Assembly: GCA_015956445.1 (NCBI GenBank)
Contig: WIUZ02000007.1
Location: forward strand, 1,302,001-1,366,000
DNA from: Thelephora terrestris
Taxonomy: Eukaryota; Basidiomycota; Agaricomycetes; Thelephorales; Thelephoraceae
Direction of reading: 5' to 3'
DNA length: 64,000 bases
The notes below the pieces were generated by a model, which searched no databases, was not told the DNA's origin, and worked only from the letters and a program-made list of their open reading frames with translations. Shown in pieces: positions 9,724-21,775 of the stretch. Every line of letters begins with the position of its first letter. The stretch's first letter is position 1. The position numbers and the translations under genes were made by a program.

Positions 9724-12703
9724 GGGATAGTTGGCGACGACGGATCCTACCGCTCTCGAACAAGGGGCTCATGGCGGCATCGCGAGAGTCAACGGGCGGT
9801 GATTCAGAGGGAGGTTGGCTCACGCCCTTGTTGCTGGGTGAGCTCAGGGCGTTGAAGGTGACGGGCATCTTTGAACCTCTGGCTTGCAACTCGTGGTTTT
9901 GAGCCGGCAGCGGGGCGGCCACGCCTCGGCCTCGAGTTTGATTTGAGAGTGAGCTCGGCGATGACCGCAACTTAAGTTACTCGGAATTTTGCGCTGGGAC
10001 ATGCCTCCCAGTGTTATTGAGCATTGGTTGAGGAGATCCGTGCTCACATGTTCAGAGTGCTCTTTTGGTTGCCGCATTCCTACTTATACGTTAGAACCGT
10101 TCCGAACCACTGACGCCGGCGCTCGCTCACATTGCTGCCAAACAGAGCACTGAGGGTTGTGCTGCGCGACAGACCGTGCAGTTGTTCGATTTTCGCATTT
10201 TTGGAGCTGAAGCTGGGCTGACCGACAAACCGGCCGGCCGCCGAGAAAGATCACCAAATATGAAGCGGAGGCCGTAGGCAATGCCGCTTATTGGCGCTGA
10301 ACCATAGAGCGCCGGAAGGGATGCGCCGCGTGTGACGGTCACATGTCGTCCATTGGCATTACCGCTCTCACCCTCCTTTGTCCCCCTTCCTTATCTTCTT
10401 AGCGTATGCAGGTGGCAAGCCCGATGAAGCCCCAGCAAGTCGTGACGTGTGACACCCCATACGAATCTGGCTCTACTTTCGTTTGTGTTTGGAAGCCGCC
10501 ACGCTCAAGGCATAGATGGCTCTCCCCCCGCACCTCGGAACGGCCAGCAACTTTTACACCGAGTTTGTGGCAAGGTGAAAATGTGTGGAAACATCGATTA
10601 TGACAATGGCTTTGTCAAGAAATGCAACGGAGACTTGGACACCACCTTGATCTCAGTGGGTTATTTCTCCCTTTTCTCATCCACTTTACTCGTGATACCA
10701 ACGCGGCGGTTCTATGGGAATAGGCTGGTTTGTCTTTCGTGGTCTCAAATAAAGGATAACTCGGATGTGGCTGGTGGCGAGGAAAGCGGCGTCGTGTCCC
10801 ATCGCGTCGGCTGGCCCACTCGTTCCCCCAAGCGTGGCGTTCACTTGTGTGTATGACCTGGCCAGAGCCGGATTCACTCCAAACATCGACCGTAAAAGAA
10901 GGTGTACTTGGCTGCTTCCCTCCCCACCGCGCTCATCGCCGCAGGCCAACAGTTGCCCAATTATTACTTGCAGGTCGGGATAGACAGCGCAAGATCAACT
11001 ATCGGATTCGAGGGGACTGGAAGTTGTGTTTCTGATACGAGTCGGTAATTGAAGACCTGGAACTGATTCATAAGCGAACGCTCAACTTTACTCCTTGACT
11101 GGAGTACATTTTTTTTGATCCCTCGGGCTATGGAATAGCTGGAGGTGGGCGCAAAGCTCATTCTAAAGAAGGACTCCGAAGGTGTACGTCAGCGATCGCG
11201 CGTTGACGCAGTGTGCCACACGGCACACGCGGTTTCCGTTGGTCTGGGGGAATTCGAAGTCAAGAGGAAGGCGAGAGATCTCGTGGCAGCTCTTAAGCCG
11301 GGGTATCGGTGATTTGTGCGTTGGTACCTGTGATTTTTCACTCACTTTTTTCGTGCGTCCATGTTTTTTCACACCTGCGTTGTTCCGCATCTGTCATCCT
11401 GTGCTTCTACATGTAGAGTTTTGTCTTTGCCTGAAGTCTTCCCTTATGATGAATCCTTCGGCATGATTCTCCCCGTATCAGAGGTATCCTCCGTTTTAAT
11501 GGCTCCCTACTACAAGATGCGGTCGGAGCAAAGACGTGCACACGCAGGCTTCCAGCCTTTCCCCCTCTTGTTGTCTCCTTTTTTTGCGATCAAGCAAAGC
11601 ATTGCCACTTGTGAGTGTCCTAAGCGACAGTCGCCCTTGCGGCACTAACAAATCCACAGTCACATCCAGTCAAACTAGCCGCATCAACCCCAAACGTGTC
11701 GCAGGGACTTGTTCATCCTAGGGACCAGCGCTCCTTCTGCTCGGGTTGATCATCGAAATCTCGCCGATTCTCTTTCCAATATCCCAATGATACATTTCCG
11801 GTTTCCGATAGTTGCAGTTCAAGGTCCCGCGGAGTCCTTTCCCACCGTCCAGCAACCCCCCTCCACCATCGGACCCCGAACTTAGGGGTGCCTGAGTCCC
11901 TGAGGTCATCTATTTTAGCGATGTCAAAGAACAGAGAGCGACATCAGTGATAAGAGATGGTGAATTGGAGCGATGTGGGACTGACGTATGTCAGTTGATG
12001 GTGGTGTTTACACCCACAGAACGCCGAGAATGAATTGCTGTCAGCGGAGACACCTAGCACCTAAGCGTCCACTGAGACCTTTTCATCATCGAGCAATTTT
12101 CTTTCGCCTCTGTTCTTCCCTCCACCCACATGGTATGATAAGACGACCCCTACCCCCACAACTGGTCTACCATGGTTGCGCTTGATGAGAACCTGATGTT
12201 GCTCGGCAATCTCGGCTGACAATCTGATATGTGCGTGCATCGATCTCTCCTTCGGAATCGCTTCCTTGGTTCCCCACAGCACAGTTGACCACGCACTTAC
12301 CACTCTCCAAGGGTTTCTTGCAATGCTTATGCTCTGTAACGTTCCAAAAGTGGGTATTCATCATCTTTGCAGAGCCCTTTGCCTGATGATGGGCTTGGGC
12401 ACATTGTTGCTCGCGAGATTGAAAGTTCCCTCTTATGTACGTTGTGGTTTGTGGTTTGTTCGTTTTCTCCTTTTGCTGAGTCCAAATTTTCAGAAACACT
12501 GGGTTTTCATCGGGAGGTGACTTGGTTTTTGGTTTCTGAAGACTGTTTGCTTTTACTATTTATTCAAAGACCAGAATCGCCACCCGCAGCTACCACGATA
12601 CGCGTTCCCCTTCCTAAGGCCCTAGCGAAAGGCCGGCTCAACCTGACCTTGCGCGAGGTCTCCGTTCTTAGTCTTTCGTTCTGATTCTTGAAGACTCACA
12701 AAC
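9724..12703. other. Intergenic, no recognised gene
   Basis: About 3 kb between two divergent TDA-family genes. Open frames are short and on both strands, and none shows a family motif or a credible intron chain. Pyrimidine-rich tracts near 11,340-11,600 and 12,470-12,560 suit the promoter side of the gene starting at 12,704. Confidence 0.5.
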
Positions 12704-14325
12704 ATGAATATTCCCGGTGCACTGGAGATGTGGTTCGATGGTCTCTGTGCTGCAGATCTTGCACAGCTACTACGAGAAGAATATATTCGCAGCCTATACC
12801 TCACTGTATGCCTGCTCCTTTCTCGTGCAAGACACGCCGATGACACCTCTATTGCAGAACTTCATCCCCTCTCCTTCCCGCGCAGGAGATCCAGCAAACC
12901 CAAGTGAACAATTCGCCAATGCGCCAGCTTTGGCCAGCTTACCGCAATATCTGAACCAATTTCCCTCGTCGCATGTACGCCCGCCTTCACGTTCGGGCAG
13001 CTGATCAGCTAACAAACTCGTAGGTCTCTCTTATTACGCCGGCGGATTACTCCTACGGCACGCGGACAGCAGAACTCGGCTATCAAGGACCAGAAGTGGA
13101 TTTTCCCCTTCATCAGCATACCACACAACCTCTGCCAGTGTCATACCTCCACAACGAGATCCATCACCATGTTGCTGGTGGGATAACCGAAAACGACCCT
13201 CCCCCGTGCAGTGACCCGTATCGCGCTGAAGGGTATCCAGCAAGCTCGAGCGCGACACTGAACAGTGACCATGAGCCTATATCGCCAAAGATCCCTGGTT
13301 TGAACCGTGGATACCCACTGTTCGTGGAGTCCTTCCAGCCGTCGGATAACACGGCATGGGCTAGTCCTACAGTCGCCCGTGACGAGGGAGCTGGAGATCC
13401 TCCGGTTTTTAGTCCCCCTGGCAGGGTGGAAAACGGGGGAGCGATCAGGCTGCCCAAGGGGTCACCGCCCTCCGTAACACACAATGTCGCACCCTGTAAT
13501 CCAAAGAAAAGGAAGCGACAGGATTCCCAGGACGATCCACGCAAAGGCAAGCGCAGCCGATCGCAGCATCACGATCAACAAATCGGAAGATCAATTCAGG
13601 TGTGCATTTTCCAAACTCAGACCCAGCCAGGAAGTTCGACTCACAGCCCGGTCATTTGTAGTCAACCCCTTCGTCCCCGCCCAGACCCTCCGAGCTCCGT
13701 ATACTAGTGCGCCAGAAGAAGTACGAAGTCCCGAATAAACAGAAGTGGGACAAGCTCGACGACATCGTTTTCACGGTCAGAGGTAGGGACGGGATAGAAT
13801 TACCCCAGGCCATGGACACATATTTCAACGGTCCTGACGACCGCGACCTGCTCATGTTCACGAATGGAGAGGTTGGGAGCTCTATCTCATGCAGAATAAA
13901 TGTACGTGCTCTCTGTGACGGCGACGCCCGTGGTTACTAAAGCAGTTCAATCAGTTCGAGGATTACGAGACAAATGGAAAGGCAGAACAGGTATGTCTAC
14001 GGTGTTTTTCAGTATTCAAATCCCGTGGAATAAACATGACCACCAGATTCCAACCTCGAATTACAAGGAAGGGAAGGGCCGAATCACAAAGAAGCGGTTA
14101 GCGGAGTATACCGCAAAGCGTATTAAGGCTTATCTGGAGAAACTGGGAGTGAGTTGGTTGTGAAATTATATCGTCCTGTGCTAATTTGGCATCCAGCTTG
14201 CCGGGACCCCTTACCCTGTCCGCTTTGAAGACATGATCCTCACCAGACTTATCCATGTCTCGAAAGGATCCTTTCAACCGGAAATCTGGTACCAAATCAC
14301 GCCTCCGAGCTCTACCAATGCCTAA
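12704..14325 (+). CDS. TDA-family protein, copy 2 (unknown function)
   Basis: Exon 1 (12,704-12,805) encodes MNIPGALEMWFDGLCAADLA and 14 further residues. Later exons follow through GT-AG introns of about 45-67 bp, all in frame. The N-terminal 200 residues are Pro/Ser/His-rich and carry a bipartite basic cluster KKRKRQDSQDDPRKGKRSR, a likely nuclear localisation signal. The TDA domain follows: segment a GRDGIELPQAMD and GSSISCRIN; a short linking exon FNQFEDYETNGKAEQ; segment b RITKKRLAEYTAKRIK; segment c FEDMILTRLIHVSKGSFQPE, then IW, with TAA at 14,323-14,325. Intron positions match those of the other copies. I do not recognise the domain. The nuclear signal suggests a nuclear role, which is inference. 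Confidence 0.75.
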
Positions 14326-15057
14326 AGGCGTTTTTTGTGGCCCACGTGCTCGCCTGTGTATACCCGACCTATTTGAACATATGCTCATTTGGTTGTACTT
14401 CTTCCGTCTTCGCTTATGTCCCGCTGTTTAAATCCTGGCGACGCTAGAACTTACTGTTCCGCACGGCCACTCTGTAATTGGATGTTCCCATGTTCTCATC
14501 GGATGAAGATGGTTATTTGCTTTTCGGTTCTCGCAACTGCATGATACGTACTTAGAATTCCCCCAAAGGTCGATTTTTGTTTTCCCTCAAGCTGATTAAG
14601 GGCCAGTTCCTTGTACTAGCTTTCGCTCCCTTGACTGTGAGTCGCTACGACCCGTTCGAAAAACGATTCTTCTGACGGTCGTGGATATCACCCTTCGTCG
14701 GTGATCATGAGGACCGCATCGTAAAAGGCTAGTTGCTGCGATCTGCCGATCTCTCAAGGCCTTGTCCTCGGGGACATATGTTATTCGCCGCGTTCGGGCC
14801 CGAGTATATGGTAGGTGGGGCTGTGCCAGGGTAGGATCAGCGAGGAATGGATTAGGAAAAATTTGACGACAAATCGAAGAAAGGGGGAGGCAGTAAATCA
14901 ATTGCTTCAATTGCTAGGAACCAGGAAACAAAGCATTTATCACGAAAGATCTATCAGAGGGTAACATAGAATGGGGCGCATGCTGGTAAACGTTTACCCA
15001 AGTGCAAAATCAGATCAAATCAAATCAACCAAACAGGGCGGGAGAACTTCCGTGCTT
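14326..15057. other. Convergent 3' flanks of TDA copies 2 and 3
   Basis: No motif or exon chain is visible. This should hold the 3' untranslated regions of both neighbours. Confidence 0.5.
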
Positions 15058-17611
15058 CTAGGGTGAATTATGACCAGGAGTGCTGACCTCGTACCAGAGA
15101 TCTGGCTGCCAGGACGACTTCGAGACGTGGCGAAGCCTGGTCAAAACTGCGTTCTCGAACGTCGCACCTCCACAGCCAGTTTGAGCCTGCGCGGTTGGGC
15201 GTTGAACAACGCACACGAGGGCACAACTCCACGCTCACCTTGATACCTTCAATGTTGCGTTTCACGAGTTTCGCAACTTCAAATGCGAGCTTCCCCTTGG
15301 TGATGGACCCTCGAGCGTTCTTAGTATTGGTCGTCAGGATCTGGTGGTCGCATCCGTTAAAGCGTCCGCAAGCAAACGTCTCATATGCCTTACCCTCCAC
15401 TTCCCAACCTCGCGACCTGAGAACTGGCAGAGGCAGAAAGATATGGAGTCACATTTACGGGGTTTGTGGGAGTCGACGCACGTTTAACCTGCATAATATT
15501 GAGCTCCCAACATCTTCGAAGTCGAAGACCTTATCGTTATGGCCAGCAAAGCCAGTGTGCTCTGAATTTTCGGCATCGGTCAAATGGAGCCATCCGAAGT
15601 CAATGGGAGGTTGCCGAATCCAGCCATCTTGTCGAACGCCACTGGCGTATGGAGTTTGTGAAATCCTCTTGAATTGCCCTGAACCACGAGTGATGATAGG
15701 CATCACCGCGTCCTGTGGAAGTTTGCGTTCAGTCTCGACACCAGGATTCACGTTCAAAAACTCACTGGCGCTGCGCCCGGACTACTCCTGCGCACACGCT
15801 TCCTAGAGGGCACGTCGATTTCTACGTCGATGGTCTCTTCCGCTTTTCTAGACCCGCGAACTCCGACTGTGTGACGGGACGGTCTTGCAAGGCTTCCACC
15901 GTCTCCTGATCCCCTATGACTGGGCCTACGAATGTCCTGGCGCTTGATATGCTCGACCGGATCGGGCCTTCCTCCGCTCTCCCCTATCTGCGGAGGGGTG
16001 TAGCCTGTCATGATAAAAGGGCTCTGGAAATGTATCAGCATCTGCGGCTGGGGATGGAACGAAATGGAACGCCTGACTCACGGGTTCGAGGCCGTCACCA
16101 CGTGGCAAGAATGGCGCTAGTGCGCCACGTCTGGATCTAGTCCGGTACTGGTGCGGTCCACCGCCCGAACTCGAGGCGTAGTTGATGAGGAGAGCTGGTG
16201 CGCCGTGCGCCTGTGATGGATTTGTGGACCTCCCATTGGTGTCAATTTGAATTTGGCGCGCGTCCACGGTGCCACTCCAGTCGTGGTGAACCGCACAATC
16301 GAGTTGGAGGTTCGCGGGAGTTAGTCGCTCACGTCCGTGGCGCAGGTTCCCAGTCATGTTGCCGTACTTGTGACTCATGTCAATTGGAGGAGATGAATGT
16401 AAAATGAGGAGTCTCACGGTAGATTCCATCACCTCTGGGGGGTACATGACTCGGGAAATTCCTTCGCTAAGACCAGCTGCGTTTTGAGGTATTCTGGGGA
16501 TGGCGTTGTGGGGATCTTGGCGACCATTCCAGGGATTTTCCTGACCATGGATCCCTACCGCGGGATGGTGGGAATGATGATGAGTCACCGGGGGAGGAGG
16601 ACGGAGCGATGTAAATCCCTGACGAGAGCCACGTCAGCAAACGGAGAGATGGAGAATTAAACCCCTACAAAGTGACTCTCATATCCGCTCCCTTCAGGAA
16701 AACCGTGGTGGACGATCCAGTTATCTCCGCTCCCTATGAAATCATGACTTGACGGGTAGTTATTTGTTGGTTGGGCAGGAGCAAGCGCTTGGATACTGTG
16801 ATCGTCGAAAAGTCCAGCATTTCGAGTTGCAGGAGGGAGGAAGACACCGTCTCTGCCTCTTCGAGGGTCATTGGGGCCTGCGGTACCGCCGCGGGGAAAC
16901 TGTGCGCGGGACATCCTTCTTCAGCATGGAGTGGTAGCAGGAAAAGAGATGGATATTGAAAAAGGGGAATCCACATACGAATCTGTGTCAATTTGACCAT
17001 CCGACAACTAAACGTGTTGCCGAAAGGGTTGCACAGCCGGGGGGGAGGGACATCTTCGGCAGTTCTGACTCACTCGCAGTTGGCATCCAACGATTCGACG
17101 AGCGTGCGAGCGGCCAGAGGGGGCTGGACCTGACTGCGCGTGGGTAGTATTCCGAAACAGGAAGAAACAACGGAGGTCCGGTGGTGCGTGCGGGTGGAAA
17201 GAAGGGAGAATGAGAAGGAGGGTAAGTGTCCTTGAGTCCGGGCAAGGTCGCTGGTGTTGCCGAAAGCTGCAGTGCCAGATAACATGTGTGGAGTGGTTTC
17301 GGATGAGAGAAATTCTGGGGGCTGATCAAGCAGTGAGATGGTGTGGGTTGGGGTGGAGGCGGAATCAACCGGTATCCTTTCGAGCGAATGCGCAAGGGGG
17401 ATGTCGGTAGAGGGGCAAAGAGAATTTCTTTTGCTACGGGATGGTGCGCCAACGACATCGAAGCATTAGAGCGCTGTATGGGTTTTGAATTCAAGGAACA
17501 GGACGTGTTGATGAGCTGTCTTATCTCGATGGAATCTGGGAACGGCAAAGAACGAGCAAACGTGCTAGGGTTATCTGTGCCACGCATATAATCTGCCACC
17601 TCGTTGTGCAT
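15058..17611 (-). CDS. TDA-family protein, copy 3 (unknown function)
   Basis: The probable start is the ATG at 17,611 (MHNEVADYMRGTDNPSTFAR). A long, low-complexity Pro/Ser/His-rich N-terminal region spread over several exons ends in a basic cluster (SRKRVRR). Segment a then reads WLHLTDAENSEH and GSSILCRLN. A short exon VARLGSGG leads to segment b (SITKGKLAFEVAKLVKRNIE) and segment c (FENAVLTRLRHVSKSSWQPD, then LWYE), with TAG at 15,058-15,060. The C-terminal splice sites are clean and in the same places as in the other copies. The exon boundaries between 16,000 and 17,600 are less sure. It is convergent with copy 2. Confidence 0.7.
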
Positions 17612-18287
17612 CACGTCCACAGAAACTGGGGTATCAAATCAGCGTTCGCTAGGCCACTACATGCGAACAATTTCAAAACGGGGGTAACACCTTTCGCTCG
17701 CGCCGATCAGCTATCAGTGTGCTAGAGCTCGATTGGGGTCAAGTGCTTGTCGGATGTGTCAGGTTTAGCCATAGCATACCAGCAATGTCAGCTGGATTTG
17801 GGGCTATCATGAGGCCCGGGCCAACGCTGCACGTGTAGACAAGGGACTAATCTCCGTCCTCCTGTAGTGCTTTCCATCACGACTGGTGCAGAGTGAGAGC
17901 TCCTTGCAGACAAACATGGTATGAGGCAGAGGCGTTTGTGGACAATTCGTCGTACCTCGCGTTCCGTAAAAACTTTACCCTCGATGCCCCCTCGATGCCA
18001 CAGAAACAAGCTGCGTGAAAGTTTTGACTGACGGCGAGAGTGCAAGGTCACAGTCGCGTACACATTGGAGTGCAAGCTCTACATACATCCTCCATCTCAC
18101 CGTGACATCCGGGCGCCGCCGAGGAAACCTGTCGAACGCAGCACAGAAAAGGTATTCCAGGAGGTCGCATTGCTTCAAGGCGTCCCCGACACCTAAATTT
18201 GGGGATAAAAGCCTTGCTGACTTTGAGCTTGCCAATGGACGTGCTGCTAAGATTTCGGATAAAGCTCTCCATCCGAAGCGCGGCAGA
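17612..18287. other. Intergenic, nothing recognised
   Basis: A minus-strand frame of about 85 residues and plus-strand frames overlap here, but none has family motifs. A plus-strand stretch near 18,060-18,185 reads PPRKPVERSTEKVFQEVALL before a stop and could be a relic exon of the fragment that follows. Confidence 0.3.
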
Positions 18288-18719
18288 AATAGGACGCCCT
18301 AGAGAAGCGGCGACCTGACAATGAGGGTACTTTTCCTGTTGGAGAACTCATTGGTGAATCCGGGTCGGGTTTGTTGGGGAAGGTTCTCGCGGAGGTACAC
18401 GGTCGCAAGCTGCGAATCCCCTTCTTCGTGAAGGAACCCGATGAATCGGAGAAGTTGACACCAAGCGGAGATGCGCGACGTTGTACCTTATCTATCTCGG
18501 CTTTAGTCAGTAACTGTCCTCGCCACAGGGGTACATCTTAGAATGAGTTAATACTAACCTATGGGCGTCACACGGTAACAGTTGGTCACGCGATTGACAG
18601 CGCGGGCCGCGCCACCCGATCATTTTTTCACGCTCGGCCACATGAAGGAGGACTCAAGAAATTCGCCCGTCTGGTGAAAAGGGAGTTGAATGAGGAAATA
18701 AGGCGGCGGCGAGGACAGT
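18288..18719 (+). CDS. Unrecognised two-exon gene fragment (3' end)
   Basis: After an AATAG acceptor the plus strand is open as DALEKRRPDNEGTFPVGELI, continuing GESGSGLLGKVLAEVHGRKL and FFVKEPDESEKLTP. A GT donor near 18,520, an ACTAAC branch site and a CAG acceptor near 18,570 join it in frame to VGHAIDSAGRATRSFFHARP and KKFARLVKRELNEEIRRRRG, then TAG. The in-frame splice with a good branch site argues for a real gene, present or past. I find no start codon or 5' exon, and I do not know the family. Confidence 0.35.
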
Positions 18720-19611
18720 AGGCTCTGGCTTACAGCAGAAGAGAACAACATTCTACACCTACACAGAGGGCCGGCCTCTCTGTGGCTCACCTTGCCATGC
18801 CTATCACCCTGGGGCCTGATGTCTGCAGCTCATTTCCTGTGGACTCGTGTTTCTCCTTCACCCACTCCTCGTCGGAAGTCGGAAACCAGAAACTGGAACC
18901 CTTCTCTAATATCTGGGGTCCTTGTTTATCACCCTCTTTAAGGGTATGGAATGATCGAGCTATCGCGTTTTATCAATATCTGGTTACATAACAACTTGCA
19001 GGTCAGACCATCGAATTCCCGCAGAAAAACCGTCACAGATTCTACTGACGCGCCAGCGGCCATAATTTCGCTTTTATCCCACCTATCATTCTTGGTGATC
19101 GCTCTTCTCGCTTCTCACTTCCTCCCCCATCCGTTTCTGCCTCCAGGGCTACTCTCGATGGCAGGGGGTATTTACAAACCGACGGAGATCCGTCCTTTAT
19201 TGATGATTTCCTGGGAATGGACCTCACGTTTTCGGATTTTAAAAACCCCTGCTCGTTGGAAAGACTTCCTCTGGCCCGAGATCGCAGCTTCCGCCGGTTT
19301 TTTTCGGTTTCTTGGGATGGTGTGCTCTGCTGACGGGTCGACCCATCTACTCGTGGTGTGCCAGCGTGTGTTTTCGTTTCTTGGTAAACGCGAGGTCGGT
19401 AAGCCACTTGCCGGTTTCTGTTTATTCCACCGTCGGTCTGCTCATTCTGAATCCTTCAAAACCCCCATTTAAGTCGTCCTCACCCCTGCAGCTTCTTCCT
19501 TCTCCAAAGACCACAAGCAAGTTTGCCCAACTGAATCCTGTGTGCGGTGCCCAGGCTTGACGTTTGGATAGCACGGATAACATACCAACAATTCTGGAAC
19601 CTTAGTCCACG
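18720..19611. other. Promoter side of TDA copy 4
   Basis: A C/T-rich plus strand (CTTCCTCCCCC, TTCTTCCTTCTCC) before the ATG at 19,612, a common promoter style in basidiomycetes. A 173-residue open frame here is compositionally odd and lacks motifs. Confidence 0.35.
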
Positions 19612-21290
19612 ATGTCCGACCATCGTTCATACAATCCCCTTCAGGCAAGCTGCGAGGATACTGGTCTTGCGAATGGGATTTGGCCCTCCCCTACAATCGT
19701 GAGTTCGCCCTCCTCCCCCACCCACGATGCAAAAATCATACTCTTCTGCAGCCCTCACCAGCTTCCCAGCACATCTCAACCCCGGAAAACCTGCTCAACA
19801 TGTGGGAAGAACAAGCAGTCAATGTACATTATCCGGCGGGCGCTTATGACTCTCCTGGCCAGAACTTAGAGATAGAGGCGGAAGCACCGGATTTTGACCA
19901 GTTACAATATTCGTATCCTCTTCCTCCGGGTATATCCTCGCGGGTACGTGTGCACCCGCACATCTTCCGTGGAATGACCTATACGTCGATAGGCATCCGT
20001 GGGTTCGGCATATCCTCAAGAGGGCACGGACGCGGGCTCCGGCTGTATCGACAGGTTCCCCCACCCGCACATTACACAACATTTTTCAGCACAGTTCAGG
20101 TTCGGGGGACTCCCTATCAGTCGAATTCTTCTAGCACAGAATGGCTCTACGACGGACGGGCTCTCTCCTGAGGACCAGCATCCGCCCCAGGGGCCGGACT
20201 ACAACCCCAACGCTTACACTGATGGGGGGGTGCAATGGTCCCCAGATCCAGAACCAACGTACCAACCCCATCCTTCTATCACGCAACCCCAAGTACACTT
20301 CGACAATGCTTGGGAAACACCAACGCACCTTCGTGAGGGCGATGAAGGGGAGGGGTCGCTTTCCCATCCAGCTGGAATAGAAGGGAACCGATCAACGGCG
20401 CCGGTCCCTATGGATTCTTCGCAGGCGGAGGCAAATCACAGCAGAAACTGGAACCGAAGCAAATCGAAGCAGAAGGCGACCCCGTACGAGAGAGGAACGG
20501 GAGGCAAAAGGAGACGCAACCGGGTAAAAAAACCTAGGGACCCTGCAACCCTGGAATACATTCCGGTATGCACCCCGAAATGTAGTGTTGCTTGTCCGTA
20601 AATGGTGACCACGTCATTTCAGGCGGACCCTTCCAAACCTTTGGGCGGGCGCCCCGGTCTCCAAGCAGTGCTTCAAACCAAGTACTATTGTGAAAGCACA
20701 CAGAAAGGACGGGAGGGGCTTCTCTCTCCGATCGATTTTACCGTCATGAAAGGAAATGAGGGGATCAAGCTAACTGACGCCCTGAATATGAACTACAGTC
20801 ACCTAGATGGCCGCGACGACCCAATGTTCGTGGAGGTGGACGCCGGGCCCTCCGTGTCATTGAGGATCGAGGCACGTAAATCTATTGAATCGGCTCACGT
20901 TGGTGCTCAGTCCTTCCCTTATATCAGTTTATGAGACATCAATCAGGTATCGAAAAGGCAAGACAGGTGCTGTTTCTCTGACGTTTCTCCGCATTCCGAT
21001 CTTGTGTTAATCGCCACATTAGATCCCGACCATGAACCATAAGAAAAATCGGGACCATATCACGAGGCAGAAATTGGGACACGATGTCGCTAAGATCATC
21101 AAGGCCCATCTCGAGCCCGCTGAGGTACGATAACACCGAGGTCACTTGAATGCTCTTCGTCTGACTCGGCGTTCAGAAGGGGGATCTTTTCCACATTTCC
21201 TTTGACAATATGTATCTTGTAAGGCTTCACCACGTCTCCCACGCGTCCTACCAGCCGGAAGTGTGGTGCGAGACCCCCGCAGCTTCTTAA
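19612..21290 (+). CDS. TDA-family protein, copy 4 (paralogue of the split kinase fusion, without the kinase)
   Basis: Exon 1 (19,612-19,698) is MSDHRSYNPLQASCEDTGLA plus nine residues. Exon 2 starts at 19,752 (PSPASQHIST). The long third exon is Pro/Gln-rich with EGEGSLSHPAGIEGN and a basic cluster KRRRNRVKK. Segment a reads KGNEGIKLTDALN and LDGRDDPMFVEVDAGPSVSL. A 20-bp exon then joins RIEARIEKARQ in frame to segment b (IPTMNHKKNRDHITRQKLGH) and segment c (FDNMYLVRLHHVSHASYQPE, then VWCE), with TAA at 21,288-21,290. From exon 2 onward it matches the split gene at 7,294-8,240 plus 647-917, in the opposite orientation, but it has no kinase exons upstream. The acceptor of exon 3 is uncertain by a few bases. 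Confidence 0.75.
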
Positions 21291-21775
21291 AGTGGTCCCT
21301 AGGTTCCGAGCGTTTATTTTCCGAGTCGTGTATCCTCGTTCACTGCTGTGCCAACCCTTCTTTCGTACTTTATGCATTCATAGACGCCGGGGGCACTATT
21401 TATGTAAATATTTCAGCCCACGTACTACATACACCCATGGTACTTTATGTTATACTATGTTTTTCACCATACTCCGATCGTGTAGGGGCGTGTTGACTGG
21501 ATTTTACGTGCGGAACATGTGGCATCCTCAGAGTATCAGTGACCCGGGCGTTCCCGGCCTTCAAGAAGTTTCTCCCCGAACAAAAAACGAACAGATCAAG
21601 AGCACAGGTCCGATTTTTGGGAAACGTTTACTGCAATTGCTCTGATATTCCGTCAGAAGCGTCCGTGATAAGGAAAAGTACATTCGAAAGGAGCCGTACG
21701 AATAGGAATGACTGGACCGGGAGGGTTTCTGGCAAGGTTAGGGGAACAATTATCGTGGAACGTCCTGGGGCGATC
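21030..21775 (+). repeat. Right arm of the inverted segmental duplication (partner 190-917)
   Basis: Covers the last exons of TDA copy 4 and about 480 bp downstream, running into the last exon of the convergent copy 5. It matches the reverse complement of 190-917 along its whole length with scattered substitutions and small gaps. Confidence 0.8.

Noticed and set aside
9698-10077. Extra 5' exon for the kinase-TDA gene
   Set aside because: The open frame ending RRRQLSHE would need a phase that gives a stop at the acceptor. The ATG at 9,723 gives an uninterrupted start.
15195-15806. 203-codon plus-strand frame
   Set aside because: It is antisense to the well-supported C-terminal exons of TDA copy 3 and spans their introns.
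18951-19472. 173-codon plus-strand frame upstream of TDA copy 4
   Set aside because: Promoter-like C/T-rich DNA, no homology to any family I know, and the true gene starts just after it.
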